Source of the DNA: Romanomermis culicivorax
Taxonomy: Eukaryota > Nematoda > Enoplea > Mermithida > Mermithidae
Assembly: GCA_963922205.1 (NCBI GenBank)
Contig: CAWUHX010000012.1
Location: 1,240,001 to 1,304,000, forward strand
Direction: 5' to 3'
Length of the DNA: 64,000 nucleotides
Made by a program: the position numbers and the translations under genes. Shown in pieces: positions 46,401-57,122 of this stretch. The notes under the pieces are model-generated. The model did no database searches, was not told the DNA's origin, and saw nothing but the letters and a program-made list of their open reading frames with translations. The first letter of the stretch is position 1. Every line of letters begins with the position of its first letter.

Positions 46401-47331
46401 AAGTGACTACACCATTGTATACAGATGGAATAAAATTTTTTAATCAAATGACCTAGTGATGGGCCGACAGAGGTTTTTGATGGTTGAAAAATACTAATTT
46501 TTGGTTGGTTGTCAGATTTCTGAACTTTGGTTATCTGTTACTAATCCAAAATTGATACGATTTTTACTGTTTTACTCTAATTTAATAAAATGGTTGATTT
46601 CTGGCTGGTTGAAAACATCAGCACATCAGTACATTTCTCAAATCCGAAGGACTTCAATTAAAAATCAGCACAATTTGATTCAGTAAGCTAATCAATAGTT
46701 CATCACTAACATATGATTTGCAATATCATATTTAAATGTTTGAGAAATCACTCACAACTGTTGAAATGAAGCACATTTATATATAGCCCTTCACAGGGCC
46801 GTGCGCAGGATTTTTTCATGGGGGGCGGACCAAATTTTTTTTACTGAATAGCCCCAGAAAATGTTGATTTCACGCAATATACTGTTTGCATGCTGCCTTT
46901 CATAAAACATAAGAAACAGTAAAAAGTGTTGAAAAACGTGATTTTAAAACATAGTTGCAATGGAAAGCCTTTTGGCCATGAATGATCTTACCAGTCGACT
47001 TGGATCCAGCAGATAGAATTGTCGCCGAATCCAACGCGATGTAAGTCTTGACATTTGAGTCTTCGTTACATTCCTGGCAGCGATCAAAAGTCTGCAAAGA
47101 CAATTCTAAATGCGAAAATCTAATTTCACGATGAGAGAGCTTTTTACGTTATATCCGAATCCAGAAGGTACGACTTGAACAATATTATCGCATTTGTCAC
47201 AAATTCGAATTAATACCGTAGTTTGCGAAGACATTCTACTTAGCCAAGGCCATTTTTTGGTTGGATGGACAACCACATCGCCGCAAGCTAAATTATTATT
47301 CACGCCAGCACACGACACGGTAAGCATTTCC
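31403..47331 (-). CDS. UBE2O: UBE2O, E2/E3 hybrid ubiquitin-conjugating enzyme, 23 exons found (5' end open)
   Basis: UBE2O ubiquitinates orphan ribosomal proteins and other substrates, acting as both E2 and E3. Exons on the minus strand, 5' to 3': 47148-47331, 46992-47091, 43557-43687, 42153-42263, 41840-42031, 41582-41685, 41463-41529, 40462-40603, 39498-39724, 38993-39111, 38750-38930, 38482-38688, 37339-37738, 36724-37051, 35981-36606, 34464-34816, 33870-34124, 33003-33538, 32503-32707, 32392-32449, 32213-32334, 31894-31973, 31403-31580. Every junction keeps the frame (about 1,634 residues; human 1,292). The UBC core has MDLFSCMIIGP, YPNRPPHVFF, LNPNLYEDG, catalytic Cys in GMVCLSLLGTWEG, then LILVPEPYYNEPGF. 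The C-terminal PFPLFPVTRGF motif matches human FPLFPLSKGF. Upstream SH3-like repeats align (for example IIYKHWLGQCYSF, VDVLWEDGTYE, VTVIWAEE). The first three exons have weaker homology, and no start codon was fixed. Confidence 0.88.
35022..35914. mobile_element. hAT-like element with CAGAG ends, in a UBE2O intron
   Basis: It starts CAGAGCACCCCATGGGGGG and ends CCTTGGGGACCTCTG. The flanks GTAACAAG (35014-35021) and GTAACCAG (35915-35922) match at 7 of 8 bases. Left subterminal sequence (TATTACCCCGGTCTTGGATT) and right (TACCCCTACCTAAATTTCTG) recur at 14,056, 40,247 and 43,827. Non-coding; it lies between the exons ending at 35,981 and starting at 34,816. Confidence 0.85.
40246..40440. repeat. 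Left arm of a CAGAG-type element in a UBE2O intron
   Basis: CAGCACCCCTTAGGAGGTAT followed by TATTACCCCGGTCTTAGGTT and AAATTCATTTACCATTCC corresponds to the left arm of the element at 35,022. No right end was found before the next exon, so it is a fragment. Confidence 0.6.
41330..41360. repeat. Perfect 10-bp hairpin in a UBE2O intron
   Basis: GGTCAGCCGG and CCGGCTGACC enclose an 11-base loop. The stem is perfect and GC-rich in an AT-rich intron. It may be the fused ends of a small deleted element. A GGGTCAGCCACCTCTCC stretch near 63,135 shares part of it. Confidence 0.6.
43827..44631. mobile_element. hAT-like element with CAGAG ends, in a UBE2O intron
   Basis: The left end is CAGAGCAGCCCATAGG, followed by TATTATCCCGGTCTTAGG. 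The right end is GTCTGACCTTGAGGACGTCTC. The flanks ATATAAAT and ATAAAAAT match at 7 of 8 bases. It is the same family as 35,022-35,914. Plus-strand frames inside (44,198-44,576) resemble no transposase I know. Confidence 0.7.
45282..45735. mobile_element. MITE with CCATACATGTAA ends, in a UBE2O intron
   Basis: The left end GTTCGGACCATACATGTAAC and the right end TTACATGTATGGTTCGGAC form an inverted repeat. Next to them are G-runs on the left and C-runs on the right. One GCCGCAAAGCGCCGG hairpin lies at 45,481. The target duplication is not clear. A related TTACATGTATGATTC stands at 48,143. Confidence 0.6.
46797..46912. repeat. Truncated CAGGGCCGTGC-type MITE in a UBE2O intron
   Basis: CAGGGCCGTGCGCAGGATTT, then GGGGGCGGACC and TACTGAATAGCCCCAGAAAA, is homologous (in reverse) to the element at 11,236-11,394. 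The second terminus is missing. Confidence 0.55.
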
Positions 47332-47586
47332 CTGTAAAAACAGATTGGAAATCGATGGAGAGGAATGCCACTGACATACTTTTTAGACTTTCGAGTTATT
47401 GGACCACCGACTAAATCAGTAAATAAATAATAGATTTCCAAATTTTGCACAACAATATAACAAGATGAGTAAATTATGATACTGAAAATTCAATTACAAT
47501 ATTTTAAAATAAGAATTTATGTCATAGACGTAATGGAAGGGGCAGTGACAAGGAATCTTTCAGAAATTGTCGACCATACGCTGACC

Positions 47587-48138
47587 CCACTCAACCCGAC
47601 AGAATATTGAGATTTTTCATCAATTTTCTCAATTTTTTTGTTCTTTCGCGGTTTGGAACTTTTCGAACGTTTCCAAGGTGAACTTTCCTATGGACGATGT
47701 AGATTGAAAACACCATTTTAGACTGTAAATTTAGAGTCTCTATTCAGGAATGTTTGTTGCATAGATTCATTTTCTAGCTTTTTAGAATAAAAAACTCGAA
47801 AATTTTTCGGCGCTGGGCGCCGAATTGAGAAATAAATTACGTCCTATTAGTTGGATTTTATTTTATTTCTCAACGTTGCAAAGATTGATTTTCCAGCATT
47901 TTAGAAAGTAGAAGTCTGGAAGTTTTTCCAGTACTTTGCGCTAGAATAAAGGCGTAAATTAAATTCGATAACTAAAACCGGCACGATTCGAATGAAATGC
48001 AGGAAAACTAGCTTTTGGTGTTTTTTTCCGATTAAATTAAGCTAATTTATTGATTTTAGAGTGAGCAACCAATCTGTGCAACCAAAATTTTTCTTCAAGT
48101 TGCACATTGCAACCTGGACTGTGCAGAAAAACCCTGGG
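47587..48138. mobile_element. hAT-like element, TTGCAC family, right portion
   Basis: The interior (47,600-47,960) is related to the inner part of CCTC copy A1 and carries the hairpin CGGCGCTGGGCGCCG at 47,810. The right arm holds AACCAAAATTTTTCTTCAAG and TTGCACATTGCAACC and ends TGTGCAGAAAAACCCTG at 48,138. It contains TTTTGGTG, the uninterrupted form of the site occupied by the MITE at 3,550. The left end was not located. Confidence 0.6.
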
Positions 48139-48671
48139 CCCCGTTACATGTATGATTCATATGCAGTCTATGATTACTCTATTTGGCTACGCACAGATGT
48201 TTCAGCTGTCGAACTTGTATGCAATTTAGATTTTCCTCGCTTTGGTTTTTTGTTAACCTTTTCGTTACTGTTATTTTGATAAATTCTTTTTATAATCTGA
48301 CTCAAAAATCAAAATTTTTGGTTTTCCCTCCCTACATTTTTGATAAATTAATCACTGCAGAAGCACGAATATGTTCAGAAAATCTCAAAAATGCATAAAC
48401 AGCATAAGTAGTGGCATTTTTAAGCGAAAAAGAACGATGGCGAAAATTGAAAAAAAAAATTTGGGCCCCTTTTGCCAAATGGCGATATGGTCCCTGCGAA
48501 AAAACAGTGGGCATTCGCGGTCACGTTTCCAACGTTTTTAAAAATGTGGAAAAGTTTTGGAAATGAGAAAAAAATAAAGTTCGGTCCTCATGTGGAAGGA
48601 ATCTTCGAGAAACAAAAACGGTGTCGCCGAATAACTGTTTTTTTCGTCGAGACCCTTTCAACCATGGCTTT
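48139..48671. other. AT-rich stretch with element fragments
   Basis: No gene is recognised. The part from about 48,420 to 48,670 has TTTTTAAGCG, a CAGTGGGC end-like motif and GTTTTTTTCGTCGAG, so it is probably the remains of further hAT-like arms. Confidence 0.4.
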
Positions 48672-48689
48672 TTTTGTATAGGCTGCAAT

Positions 48690-50955
48690 GTGCAACTTAG
48701 GGAAAAAATTTGGTTGCACAGATAATTTTTGCTTGCTGACTCCAAAATCGATAAATTTGCTTAAATTTATCGGAAAACCATCGCAAACTAGTTTTCTAGT
48801 ATTCCATTCTATCCGCATCGGCTTTAGGTATTTAAAACCCAATTCTCTGAGTTTTGGAGAGAAATTGAAAAGATTAATATGACTAGACTAAAATAGTTTG
48901 TTCGGCGCGCAGCGCCGAATCATTTTTCCTGATTTTAAAGCAAAAATACATAAATTTCACTGTATAACAAATAAAATCATCCACCTCTGCATCGTCGAAA
49001 AAATTGTGTGCATTGAATTTTATGAAGACTAGCTTTTCGACCGAAGCAGATGACAATCGATTAGGCAACTTGGTGTGAACAAAGCCTAACGTTGAAAAAT
49101 TATGCTCCGATGATGCAGTGGACACCACCAAGGAAAATACCCGACTATATAACATGACCAAATAAAGTTCGCCGGCTTGTCATCATTAGTCTTGAAAGCA
49201 ATTTTTTGGAACGAAGGATAAGTTTTTGATTTTTGGCCGATCTCCAGCATTTTTGACCGATCTCCAGCATTTTGTAACGAAATGTGTTTTTTCCTTCATC
49301 TTCAGCTTCACTTGCCCAGATCATATATTCGGTGAGTTACGGTAAATTGCGACTTTTCAGGCTGAAAAAAGTTTGATGTTTCTTCAACATTTGTACTGCT
49401 TACGGCTACTCAACCAGCATATTTGGCGGCCCATTTTTTACCCAAAAAGCTGCCAGCTGCCTCTATCTTCAAGGGGTATGCCGTCTCCCTCGAAATTTTG
49501 AGGCTGCTCAAGTCAGCTCACGAGGTGGTGATGACTGCGAGCAGTAGGTATAACAAAAACCTTAGCAGTGTACAAGTAATGCTGTGCATTGCTCACTAGC
49601 ATTTCTCATGACTCATGAGCAGTAAAATCTGCCTAATATTATTTAGATAAACTAACCAAAGCGAATCAACTTCGGCCAAAAAAGAATTAGCCAAAAAACA
49701 ATTCACACATAACTTAAATTTATTGCATATGAATCTTTAGCTTTGATTAGAATAACTCAACTTGACAGACCGGACCGAATAGGGCTAAAAATTTCCCGAA
49801 TTGAAAATTCACGAAGCATTTGATTTGCTGGTTGTGTTGTGCAGGGTTCATACAAAGTTGGAGAAAAAAAATTCCCTGTGTTTTCCAGGTTGACAAGTGA
49901 AATTTCTCCAGGTTTTATAATGATGAAATGTACTATCCTGAAGAAAAATACTGAATAATAGAAACATGTGTGAGCTAAAGTATCATCAAAAATAGAGTAC
50001 TAAATCAAAAAAATTATTTCAAATTATTGCGCAACCTAGCGCCGAAAAACTTTGATTCCGAGGCCTCTAAAACGTCGGAAAATTAATTTTTCAGCACATT
50101 CTTATGCAGCTACCGATGATCAATCGTGATCTTGTCATCATTTGATTGGTGGAAGTGTTAAAACATTTTTCTAAGGTTTTCGTATATCAAGAGCCAGTAA
50201 TTTACCAATCATAATTATTTATGATATATATAAATCAACGTATAAACCATAAAAAAGTGTGATAAATATTTTACTTCGGACTCGGATATCGGTAATTAAT
50301 GCGGTGCAGAGCATAGGAAAAAATTTGGATTTTGATATTCTATATCGTTGGAAAATGACTATTTTTAATATTTATTTCCTGCCTGAAAAGTCTAATTTTT
50401 CAGTGAATTCAACATGTTTTCAGTCAGGCAAACTAAAATTCAAAAATTAGACAAGCAGCAATGAATTGAATGACTTTTTCAGACAGAAGAACCACTGCTA
50501 TTGCCCCACGCTTAATCATTTTCCAAAGGCAAAAAGTTATGTTCACGAAAGTCGAAAATTCTAAAGAACCACAAAACGATTCTGTAGAAATGATCTAGAA
50601 AAATCTATGTTTTAGTCAAATATGTGGAAAAACAATACAAGGTCAAACATTCATCCATAACATGCTGATGTTTAAAAGCTATAAGCCAGTGTAAGCTAGG
50701 CCGACATTTTTCAACCGCACAACAGAAATGATAACAAGAATCATAAGTGATTTGAAATCCGGCGCGCAGCGCCGGAAAATTTTCGATATGTTTTCTTAAA
50801 AACGCATAAGAATGCATCTCCGGGCAGGAAACTCACCCAATCAAAAGGGTCGTTAGGCTATAATTTTTATAAGCCATGTTGGCTTGTGCCCCTAAATCTT
50901 TAGGAGTCAATCAGAATTTTTAGAAGCCATGGCTCCTAATTGACCTAAAAAAACC
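48690..50955. mobile_element. hAT-like element region, relative of the one in ZPR1 intron 2
   Basis: The left arm near 48,690-48,740 carries ATGTGCAACTTAGGGAAAAA and TTGGTTGCACAGA. From 50,035 to 50,945 the sequence is collinear with 21,085-21,990. It ends near 50,955 with ATTGACCTAAAAAAACCCTG. Hairpins of the GGCGC type lie at 48,903 and 50,760. The hAT transposase fragment at 48,883-49,161 sits about 200 bases inside the left arm. Whether this is one element or two joined pieces is not settled. Confidence 0.5.
48883..49161 (-). pseudogene. hAT transposase C-terminal dimerisation domain fragment
   Basis: The minus-strand frame contains SLVVSTASSEHNFSTLGF followed by VHTKLPNRLSSASVEKLVFI. 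This is the conserved hATC dimerisation region (typical: ...SxxSERxFSxxGxixxxxRxxLxxxxxxxLxxi). No BED zinc finger or DDE catalytic part was found nearby, and the fragment starts without an ATG in context, so it is a remnant. It is the only hAT protein piece seen among the window's many hAT-like non-coding elements. Confidence 0.75.
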
Positions 50956-51840
50956 CTGACCAGACTCGATTTTTTTCGCTCGCAAATATGAATGCTCTAT
51001 ATAGCCGAAAACATTTTGTTGATTAGTCTCAAATTTTCTGGCGTAAATGAGGAGTTTGAATGTTTTCTCGAATATTACCCTTACAATCCAATTGAAACGT
51101 TGACTTTGATATAATAATTTAAAGGCTAAATTAAAGGTTGAAGTTGAAAAACTAAAAAAACGATCTCAAATACTCGATGATTTTAAGGAATTTGACTTTC
51201 AATGTGCATAGTCGAATAAGAAAACTCGCCGCAGCGCGGCGAAAAAATTTGAATATTTTGTTCTACTTTTCAACACAAAATATTAATTTTTCCACAAAAT
51301 TCCCTGTGTTTTCCAGGTTTTCCAGACCTGAAAAAAAATTCCCTGTGTTTTACAGGTTGTGTAATCTCATCTCAAATCTTTTGTCATTTCAGTGTCAGAA
51401 GAGATATTGCAGTTACTAAAGTTGGCTCACCTCTCAATTTACTGTTAAATCAGGAAGAAACTAATATTCTTGAGAAGAAAATGCAAAAAAATAAATTTTT
51501 CTCCTAAAAAACCGAAAAACCTATTTTTCCAACCCAAAAAACCTTTTAACCCGAAAAACTCAATGGCCGCCAACCCTGCATGAAAGTCAAAATTTTTGTG
51601 AAGATCGGCAAAAAACTTTTGGAAAATGACCGAGAAAAATGTTAATTTCCATCAAATTCGCCAAAAAACAACTTCCAGGATCAAACATTTATCTATAATT
51701 TGTAGATAATTGGAACCGAACAAGCACTAACTAGAATGACATTTTCTATCCGCGCACTGGAATAATATAAAAAATTATAAATGCATTAAAACCTGGCGCG
51801 AAGTGCCGAATAATTTTCACTTTTATCCATTTTAGAACGC
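50956..51840. other. AT-rich stretch without a recognised gene
   Basis: It contains short dispersed motifs (TTCCCTGTGTTTTCCAGG at 51,300 and 49,880, and GGCGC-type hairpins at 51,228 and 51,794) and no open frame with recognisable domains. Confidence 0.4.
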
Positions 51841-51859
51841 ATAAAAATGCATCTCTAGA

Positions 51860-52132
51860 CAGTGTTTTTTTTGTTCCAAAACATGGTTTTTGGCACAAAA
51901 AAATTCGGAATGGCACTGATAAATTTCTAGAAATTACGACTTATGAACACGAAATTCAGAAGAATGCTACAAAAAGCTCAAAAACACTTAAATAAAGCGT
52001 TTAAGAGCATTTTCAAGCAAAAAAACGAGGACTTTAAGACGAAAACTTGACGTCAAAAAATTTTCCACGTGTGGAAAAAAAAATTGACCTCTTACCACAT
52101 TTGTGGAGAAAAGTTCGTGGAAAAAAACAGTG
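51860..52132. repeat. GGCAC-family left arm joined to CCAC-family right arm
   Basis: CAGTGTTTTTTTTGTTCCAA followed by TTTTTGGCACAAAAAAATTC is a GGCAC left end. From about 52,040 the sequence is a CCAC right arm with CCACGTGTGG and CCACATTTGTGG, ending GGAAAAAAACAGTG at 52,132. Both elements are incomplete. Confidence 0.6.
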
Positions 52133-52140
52133 GGGGTATG

Positions 52141-53030
52141 GTACGCCCATACCTGGAAAATACGTTCAACTAGATGCAACTCGGTACCAAATGAGGCGAC
52201 TTTGGTACCAGATGACTCGATTCTCAGTATCATATCATGTTTTGTGCGTGCACCGATTTTAACCGTAAAAATGGGATTGAGGACTCAGAGAAAGACTATC
52301 AAGAACTAAAACCAGATAACCAACCAACCAACTTATCAGGAAACAATCCTTCAATCAACTAAGTAATAGAGGAATCAACAAATCAGTGAATCAAGCAACC
52401 AAAAAAGAAATCAATCAATCAACCAGACAGGCAAATAACCAGCAAATCAGGTAGTTAACAAACCACTGATTGCTTAACGAACCAACCAGGAAATCAAATA
52501 ACCAGCGAAGCAGAAAATCAACCAGTCAGAGAATCAATGTATCAACAAAATAACCAGGGAATCAACCAACCAACTATTAACCAGGTAGGCCAACTAACCA
52601 TTGAATCAGGGAGTCAATCAACTAACCTTCAAATTAACTAACCAATCAATAAATCAACGAATCAATCAAGCAGGAAATCAACCAACCATTCAACCAGGTA
52701 ATCAAGCAATTAATCAACCAGTAAATCAATCAATCGATGCGGAAATCAACCAACATTCTCAGACTTTCCAGGTTTCCTATACATAATTCTTCCCGGATTT
52801 TTCAGATTTTCCAGATTCTCGGGATATATACACAGTTATGTCATGGTGTATGGACTCTGAAATAAGCTTGAAAATCAATTCTCAATTTTCAACAAGATAA
52901 ATGTACTATAGATCTGGTTCCCTACCCTTGTTAGACTTGACAACCACCAAAACGATTCGAGAACCAACTAACTTATTAGGTTGACTGGTACTAGATGAAC
53001 CGATAGGCTTTATCGAGGTATGGGTACGCC
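52141..53030. repeat. Repeat with CAACCAATCA tandem core (copy 2)
   Basis: The left side starts GTACGCCCATACCTGG. The right side ends AGGTATGGGTACGCC, an imperfect inverted pair. The core (52,320-52,760) is the same loose CAACCAATCAGG/GGGAATCAACCA array as at 27,180-27,650. The unique segments (TGCAACTCGGTACCA, CTTGACAACCACCAAAACGA) also match. Open frames across the array are repeat artefacts. Confidence 0.65.
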
Positions 53031-53040
53031 CTCCGCGGTC

Positions 53041-55154
53041 CACCGTTTTTTCCCTCGAAGATTTTTTCCACGTGAGAACCGGACCCTAAATTTTTTTCTT
53101 CATTTTCCAAAAATTTTCCACATTTTTAAAAACGTTTATAATGTGGCTGCGGATGCTTTTTTATGCATTTTAGGAGCATATCCAAGCATTTTAATGTTTT
53201 TGGAGTCAAAAACCTGCAAAAATGAGGAACAAATTGAGAAAATTCTTGATAGGTTAGTCAAAATGATGAAGAATATATTGGTGTTCTACAAGAGTAGAGA
53301 GAGCATTCCAACGACAGAGTTGTCGTGAATTTATCCGCTATTTTTATATTTCTATGCTTCTGATTAGGATTATCCAATTTTATTTATGATGCCTACTCCG
53401 GCGCGGAGCGCCGGCAAAATTTTTGGACTTTCACTTTCTAAAATGCTGGAAAATGGACATTCACAATGTTGAGAAATAAATTAAAATCAGGCTGATTAAG
53501 TGTAATTTGTTCCCCATTCACCCGGAAAAATTTTTGAGTTTTTACATTCTAAAATGCTGAAAATAAATCTCTCCAATGGATATTCGTGAACAGAAGTTCT
53601 AAAATCACAGTCTAGAAAGACGTTTCAATTTCCATATTCAATCAACCCAGAAGTTCATGTTGAAAATGTTTGAAAAAATCCAAGCACGAGAAAAAAATTG
53701 AGAATTAATGAAAAATTGTTTTTTTCGGCGAAATGCTGACTGTTAATGATTAGAAAATGAGACGAGCTAACTTGTTTTTGATAGCATCTGTTGAGAATTG
53801 ATTAGTAAGTGGAAGTAGATATGCTAACGGTTGCGCATGATAGAGAATAATGATTATTATACCCCTGACCGGCGCGAAGCGCCGAAAATTATGGGATTCT
53901 GACCTTTTGAAGTCAACCAAAACGCATCTCTTCAGTTTTGAATTCTCCAAACTTTTTTCGACAATGAGAACCATGCCCAAAATTTTTTTCCTCACTTCTA
54001 AATTTTTTTCCTCAAAAGACCCCATTAAAGCGAAAAAACGCAGTGTTTTTTTTGTGCCAAAACATGGTTTTAGGCACAAAAACATTTGGAATGGCACAAA
54101 AAATGTTGAGCGTTTGAATTTGGAATGATTTGGAATGGTACAAAATTTTTGGCTGTTCAAACGTCAAATTTTCTTGATTTTTAGACGATTTAGAGGCCGA
54201 AAATGCAAAAAATGTTCGGCGCTTCGCGCCGAGTCAATGGATATATAATATATCATCTACTCGTATTGGACCGGGACGTGAACAAGTTCTCTTCAAACAG
54301 TGTATCACCATCGTTGCAGCAAAGTTTATAGGCTGTCAATGAATGATGAATCGAAATAAATTCTGAATACTCTGTTTATTCAGTCACATTCGGATTTAAA
54401 ACTGAAATTCTGGAATCTTTTTACAAGTCGGTTCCTTTCCAAATTACGGTCTAAACTGGCATTTTTGGACTCCTGAAGATGCCAGCTATCCAGATCAGTT
54501 CGAAAATCCAAGGGCTCGCGGCATTCAGGAACTCATTTGAATAAAATCTGCACACATCTCACATAGTGCTTGTCACTACAGATAAATCCTACGTACTTCA
54601 AGAATAGAACCTGGTCCACCAGCCTATGGACTTAATGCGTTTACCACTATACAATTTCACCAGAAAGTATAAACACTATATTCGTTCAAGAAATTTGATA
54701 CTATTTCAACTAACAACTTCATTTGGAAGAGCCTCAACAGCGCTGCGCCCTTCGGGAGTATGCACATTTTTCGACTTCATTTTTACTACTCTTCACACTA
54801 CCCAATATATAAATTAGATTCGTAAGCGTAGTCGAAAATTTAATCAATTTGAACTTCTTGAACAATTCTAGAGTCATTTCAATTTCCTCAGCATTCCATT
54901 TTTTCGTCGTGAAGTACTTGCCCAGTTTTTTCTTTTCTCACTGACATGGTTAGCTGAAAAAAAGGTTGGGCATGATTTTTACAAAAAATTATAATGCCTT
55001 AGACGATAACTTTTTATCAAAATTTTGGCCTAAATCCTTTCCGCAGTTTTCAGTAATGTTTCTAGCAGAAAAAACTTTTTGTGCCACTGGCACAAATTTT
55101 TTTGTCCTCTTGTGTCAATTGGCACAAATGTCCGTGCGCAAAAAAACGCTGGTG
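53041..55154. mobile_element. hAT-like element, CCTC family (copy A3), interrupted by a GGCAC element
   Basis: The left end is CACCGTTTTTTCCCTCG. The body to 54,040 is collinear with A2, including hairpins near 53,400 and 53,868. The last three bases (GTG) lie at 55,152-55,154 behind the inserted GGCAC element. CCGCGGTC occurs exactly on both sides of the whole (53033-53040 and 55155-55162), so the target duplication survives. Confidence 0.85.
54041..55151. mobile_element. hAT-like element, GGCAC family, nested in copy A3
   Basis: It starts CAGTGTTTTTTTTGTGCC and ends GTGCGCAAAAAAACGCTG, with GGCACAAAAA and TTTTTGTGCCACTGGCACAA near the ends and a CGGCGCTTCGCGCCG hairpin at 54,221. It sits between ACG and GTG of the A3 terminus. 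No 8-bp duplication is visible at this junction. Non-coding. Confidence 0.75.
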
Positions 55155-55757
55155 CCGCGGTCCCGGAATAATGTGGAAATAAAACCTGGAATGTGGAAAA
55201 AATTTTTGAGGTCTTTCCACAAATGTGGAACGAAAAATTGGGGTTTTCATATTGAAAAGATGCATTTTGGTACATTTTAGGAGGTCCAAATCTCAAAATT
55301 TTCAGGCGCTTCGCGCCGGCCGGTTATACCTTTAATAATCATTATTATTTATTACTAAGCTCAGGCTCAGCTTTTGGCATGTCTACCTTCACTTACCATT
55401 CAGTCTTAGCTTTCATCATCTTAAACGTATTATTTCATGTTTAAAGGGCAATCTTGCATATTATATCTTTATATTTAATAAAGATCCGTATTTTTAACTT
55501 CATAGATTTTTTGAGAAAGATCAACACGTCAACTTTCTCAACTTTTTGAAGCGTTTGTTCTTTTCTTAGCGCAAATTCAATTCAGAAGCTTCTTGGAAGT
55601 ATTTTTGGAAAACTTTTACGCCTCATAGCTTTTCGGCCAAATTTATGAAAGGTTACGAACAAACTAATGGTTTTAAAATTTTTCGAATGATAAATTTCTA
55701 GAAATTACGATTTATGAACATAAAATTTAAATCTAATTATTGAGATATATGACCCAG

Positions 55758-56742
55758 CACTGTTTTTTTCGACGAACTTCTTTCCACAAATGTGGAAAGG
55801 GGTCAAATTTTTTTTCCACATGTGTGAAAAAATTTTTTTTTCGTCTTAAAATCCGCGTTTTTCCGCTTAAAAATGCTCACAGACGCTTTATCGCACTGCT
55901 TTTGACCTAAAAATTGAAATGTTCGACTTTAAAGCCTAATCTACAAGCATTGTTAAACAAATTCTCAAGAAAACTATCCAAGAGCATAATTGATTTGAAT
56001 TACACGAGAAATCGGTGGTCAAGTCCTCTACGATGACAAGCGAAAGCCCCAAAAAGATGGTAATCTTTCCGGCGAGCGCCGGAAATTTTTTTGGGTATAT
56101 TGACATTATGGGATGGTGGAAAATCAATTTTCCGAACATTTACTCCTAGAATTAGATTCCAATTTTAAGTTCAAAAGTCGTAATTTCTAGAATTTTACTT
56201 GAAAAATTTTTGAATTTGTAATTTATTTGTAAACTACCATGAACTTGGTCGAAAATATATGAGTTGTAAGAAGAGTATAAATTTCCGAAAGATATTTCCA
56301 TGAAGCTTTTGAATTGATTCTAAGTTAGCAAAGAAAAAATCGCACCAAAAAGCATAGAGACTTGACGTATTGATCTTTCTCAAAAGAAAAAAATGCGAAT
56401 CTTCATTAAATATTATGATAAAATATTGAAGATTACCAATTAAAACATGAAATGATACGTTTAAGATGATGAAAACTTTTATAGATTAAGTGATAAATGA
56501 AGGTAGACATGATAAAAGCCGCGCCTGAGCTACCTAATGAATAATGACGATTATTAGAGTTATAACCGGCGCGAAGCGCCGGAAAATTGAGATTTGGACC
56601 TCCTAAAATGCACCAAAACGCATCTTTTTAATATGAAAACCCCAAATTTTTCTTCCACATTTGTAGAAAGACCTCAAAAATTTTTTCCATATTCCAAATT
56701 TTTTTCCACATTAAAGTGCAAATGTGGAGAAAAAAAACAGTG
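55758..56742. mobile_element. hAT-like element, CCAC family, complete copy
   Basis: It starts CACTGTTTTTTTCGACG and ends GTGGAGAAAAAAAACAGTG, 985 bases. The arms carry CCACAAATGTGG, CCACATGTGTG and CCACATTTGTAG words. Hairpins CCGGCGAGCGCCGG (56,072) and CCGGCGCGAAGCGCCGG (56,565) flank the centre. The flanks ATGACCCAG and ATGATCAG look like an eroded target duplication. It is the reverse complement, piece by piece, of the CCAC element at 57,830-61,113. Confidence 0.8.
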
Positions 56743-56890
56743 ATGATCAGAATGATTATCAGAACGATTCAAAAAGCTCAAAAAACATAAAGAAAGCGTT
56801 TATGAGCATTTTCGAGCGGAAAAACGAGAATTTTAAGACGAAAAAAAATTTTCTCCACATGCGGAAAAAAGATTTGACCCCTTTTCATAT

Positions 56891-57122
56891 CATACCTGTA
56901 AGACCTCCGACCAGTTGGGGGGGGGGGTAAATCCGAAATTTTGGGGTGGGGGGTAGAAAAAAGTCGAAATTTTTCCCAAAAAAGGCCAAAAAACATACTT
57001 TTTTGAAAATTTTTTAATTTTTTCCAAACTGGGGGGGGGGGGGGTTGGATGATTTTGGGTACAGGGTTGGCCAAGTTGGGGGGGTCCCCCCAACCCCCCC
57101 CCCCCCCCCAAGTACAGGTATG
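56891..57122. mobile_element. hAT-like MITE with CATACCTGTA ends (copy 3)
   Basis: It starts CATACCTGTAAGACCTCC and ends CAAGTACAGGTATG. The flanks TTTCATAT (56883-56890) and TTCCATAT (57123-57130) match at 7 of 8 bases. Long G and C runs inside can pair. It is inserted in a CCAC-family right arm. Confidence 0.85.

Noticed and set aside
52601-52786. Open frame of Asn-Gln-rich repeats
   Set aside because: It reads through the CAACCAATCA array of a dispersed repeat; the copy at 27 kb is broken and there is no start context.
53020-53328. Plus-strand frame of 102 residues also seen in part at 1,644-1,895
   Set aside because: It is the arm of CCTC-family elements; the repetition reflects element copies, not a gene family.
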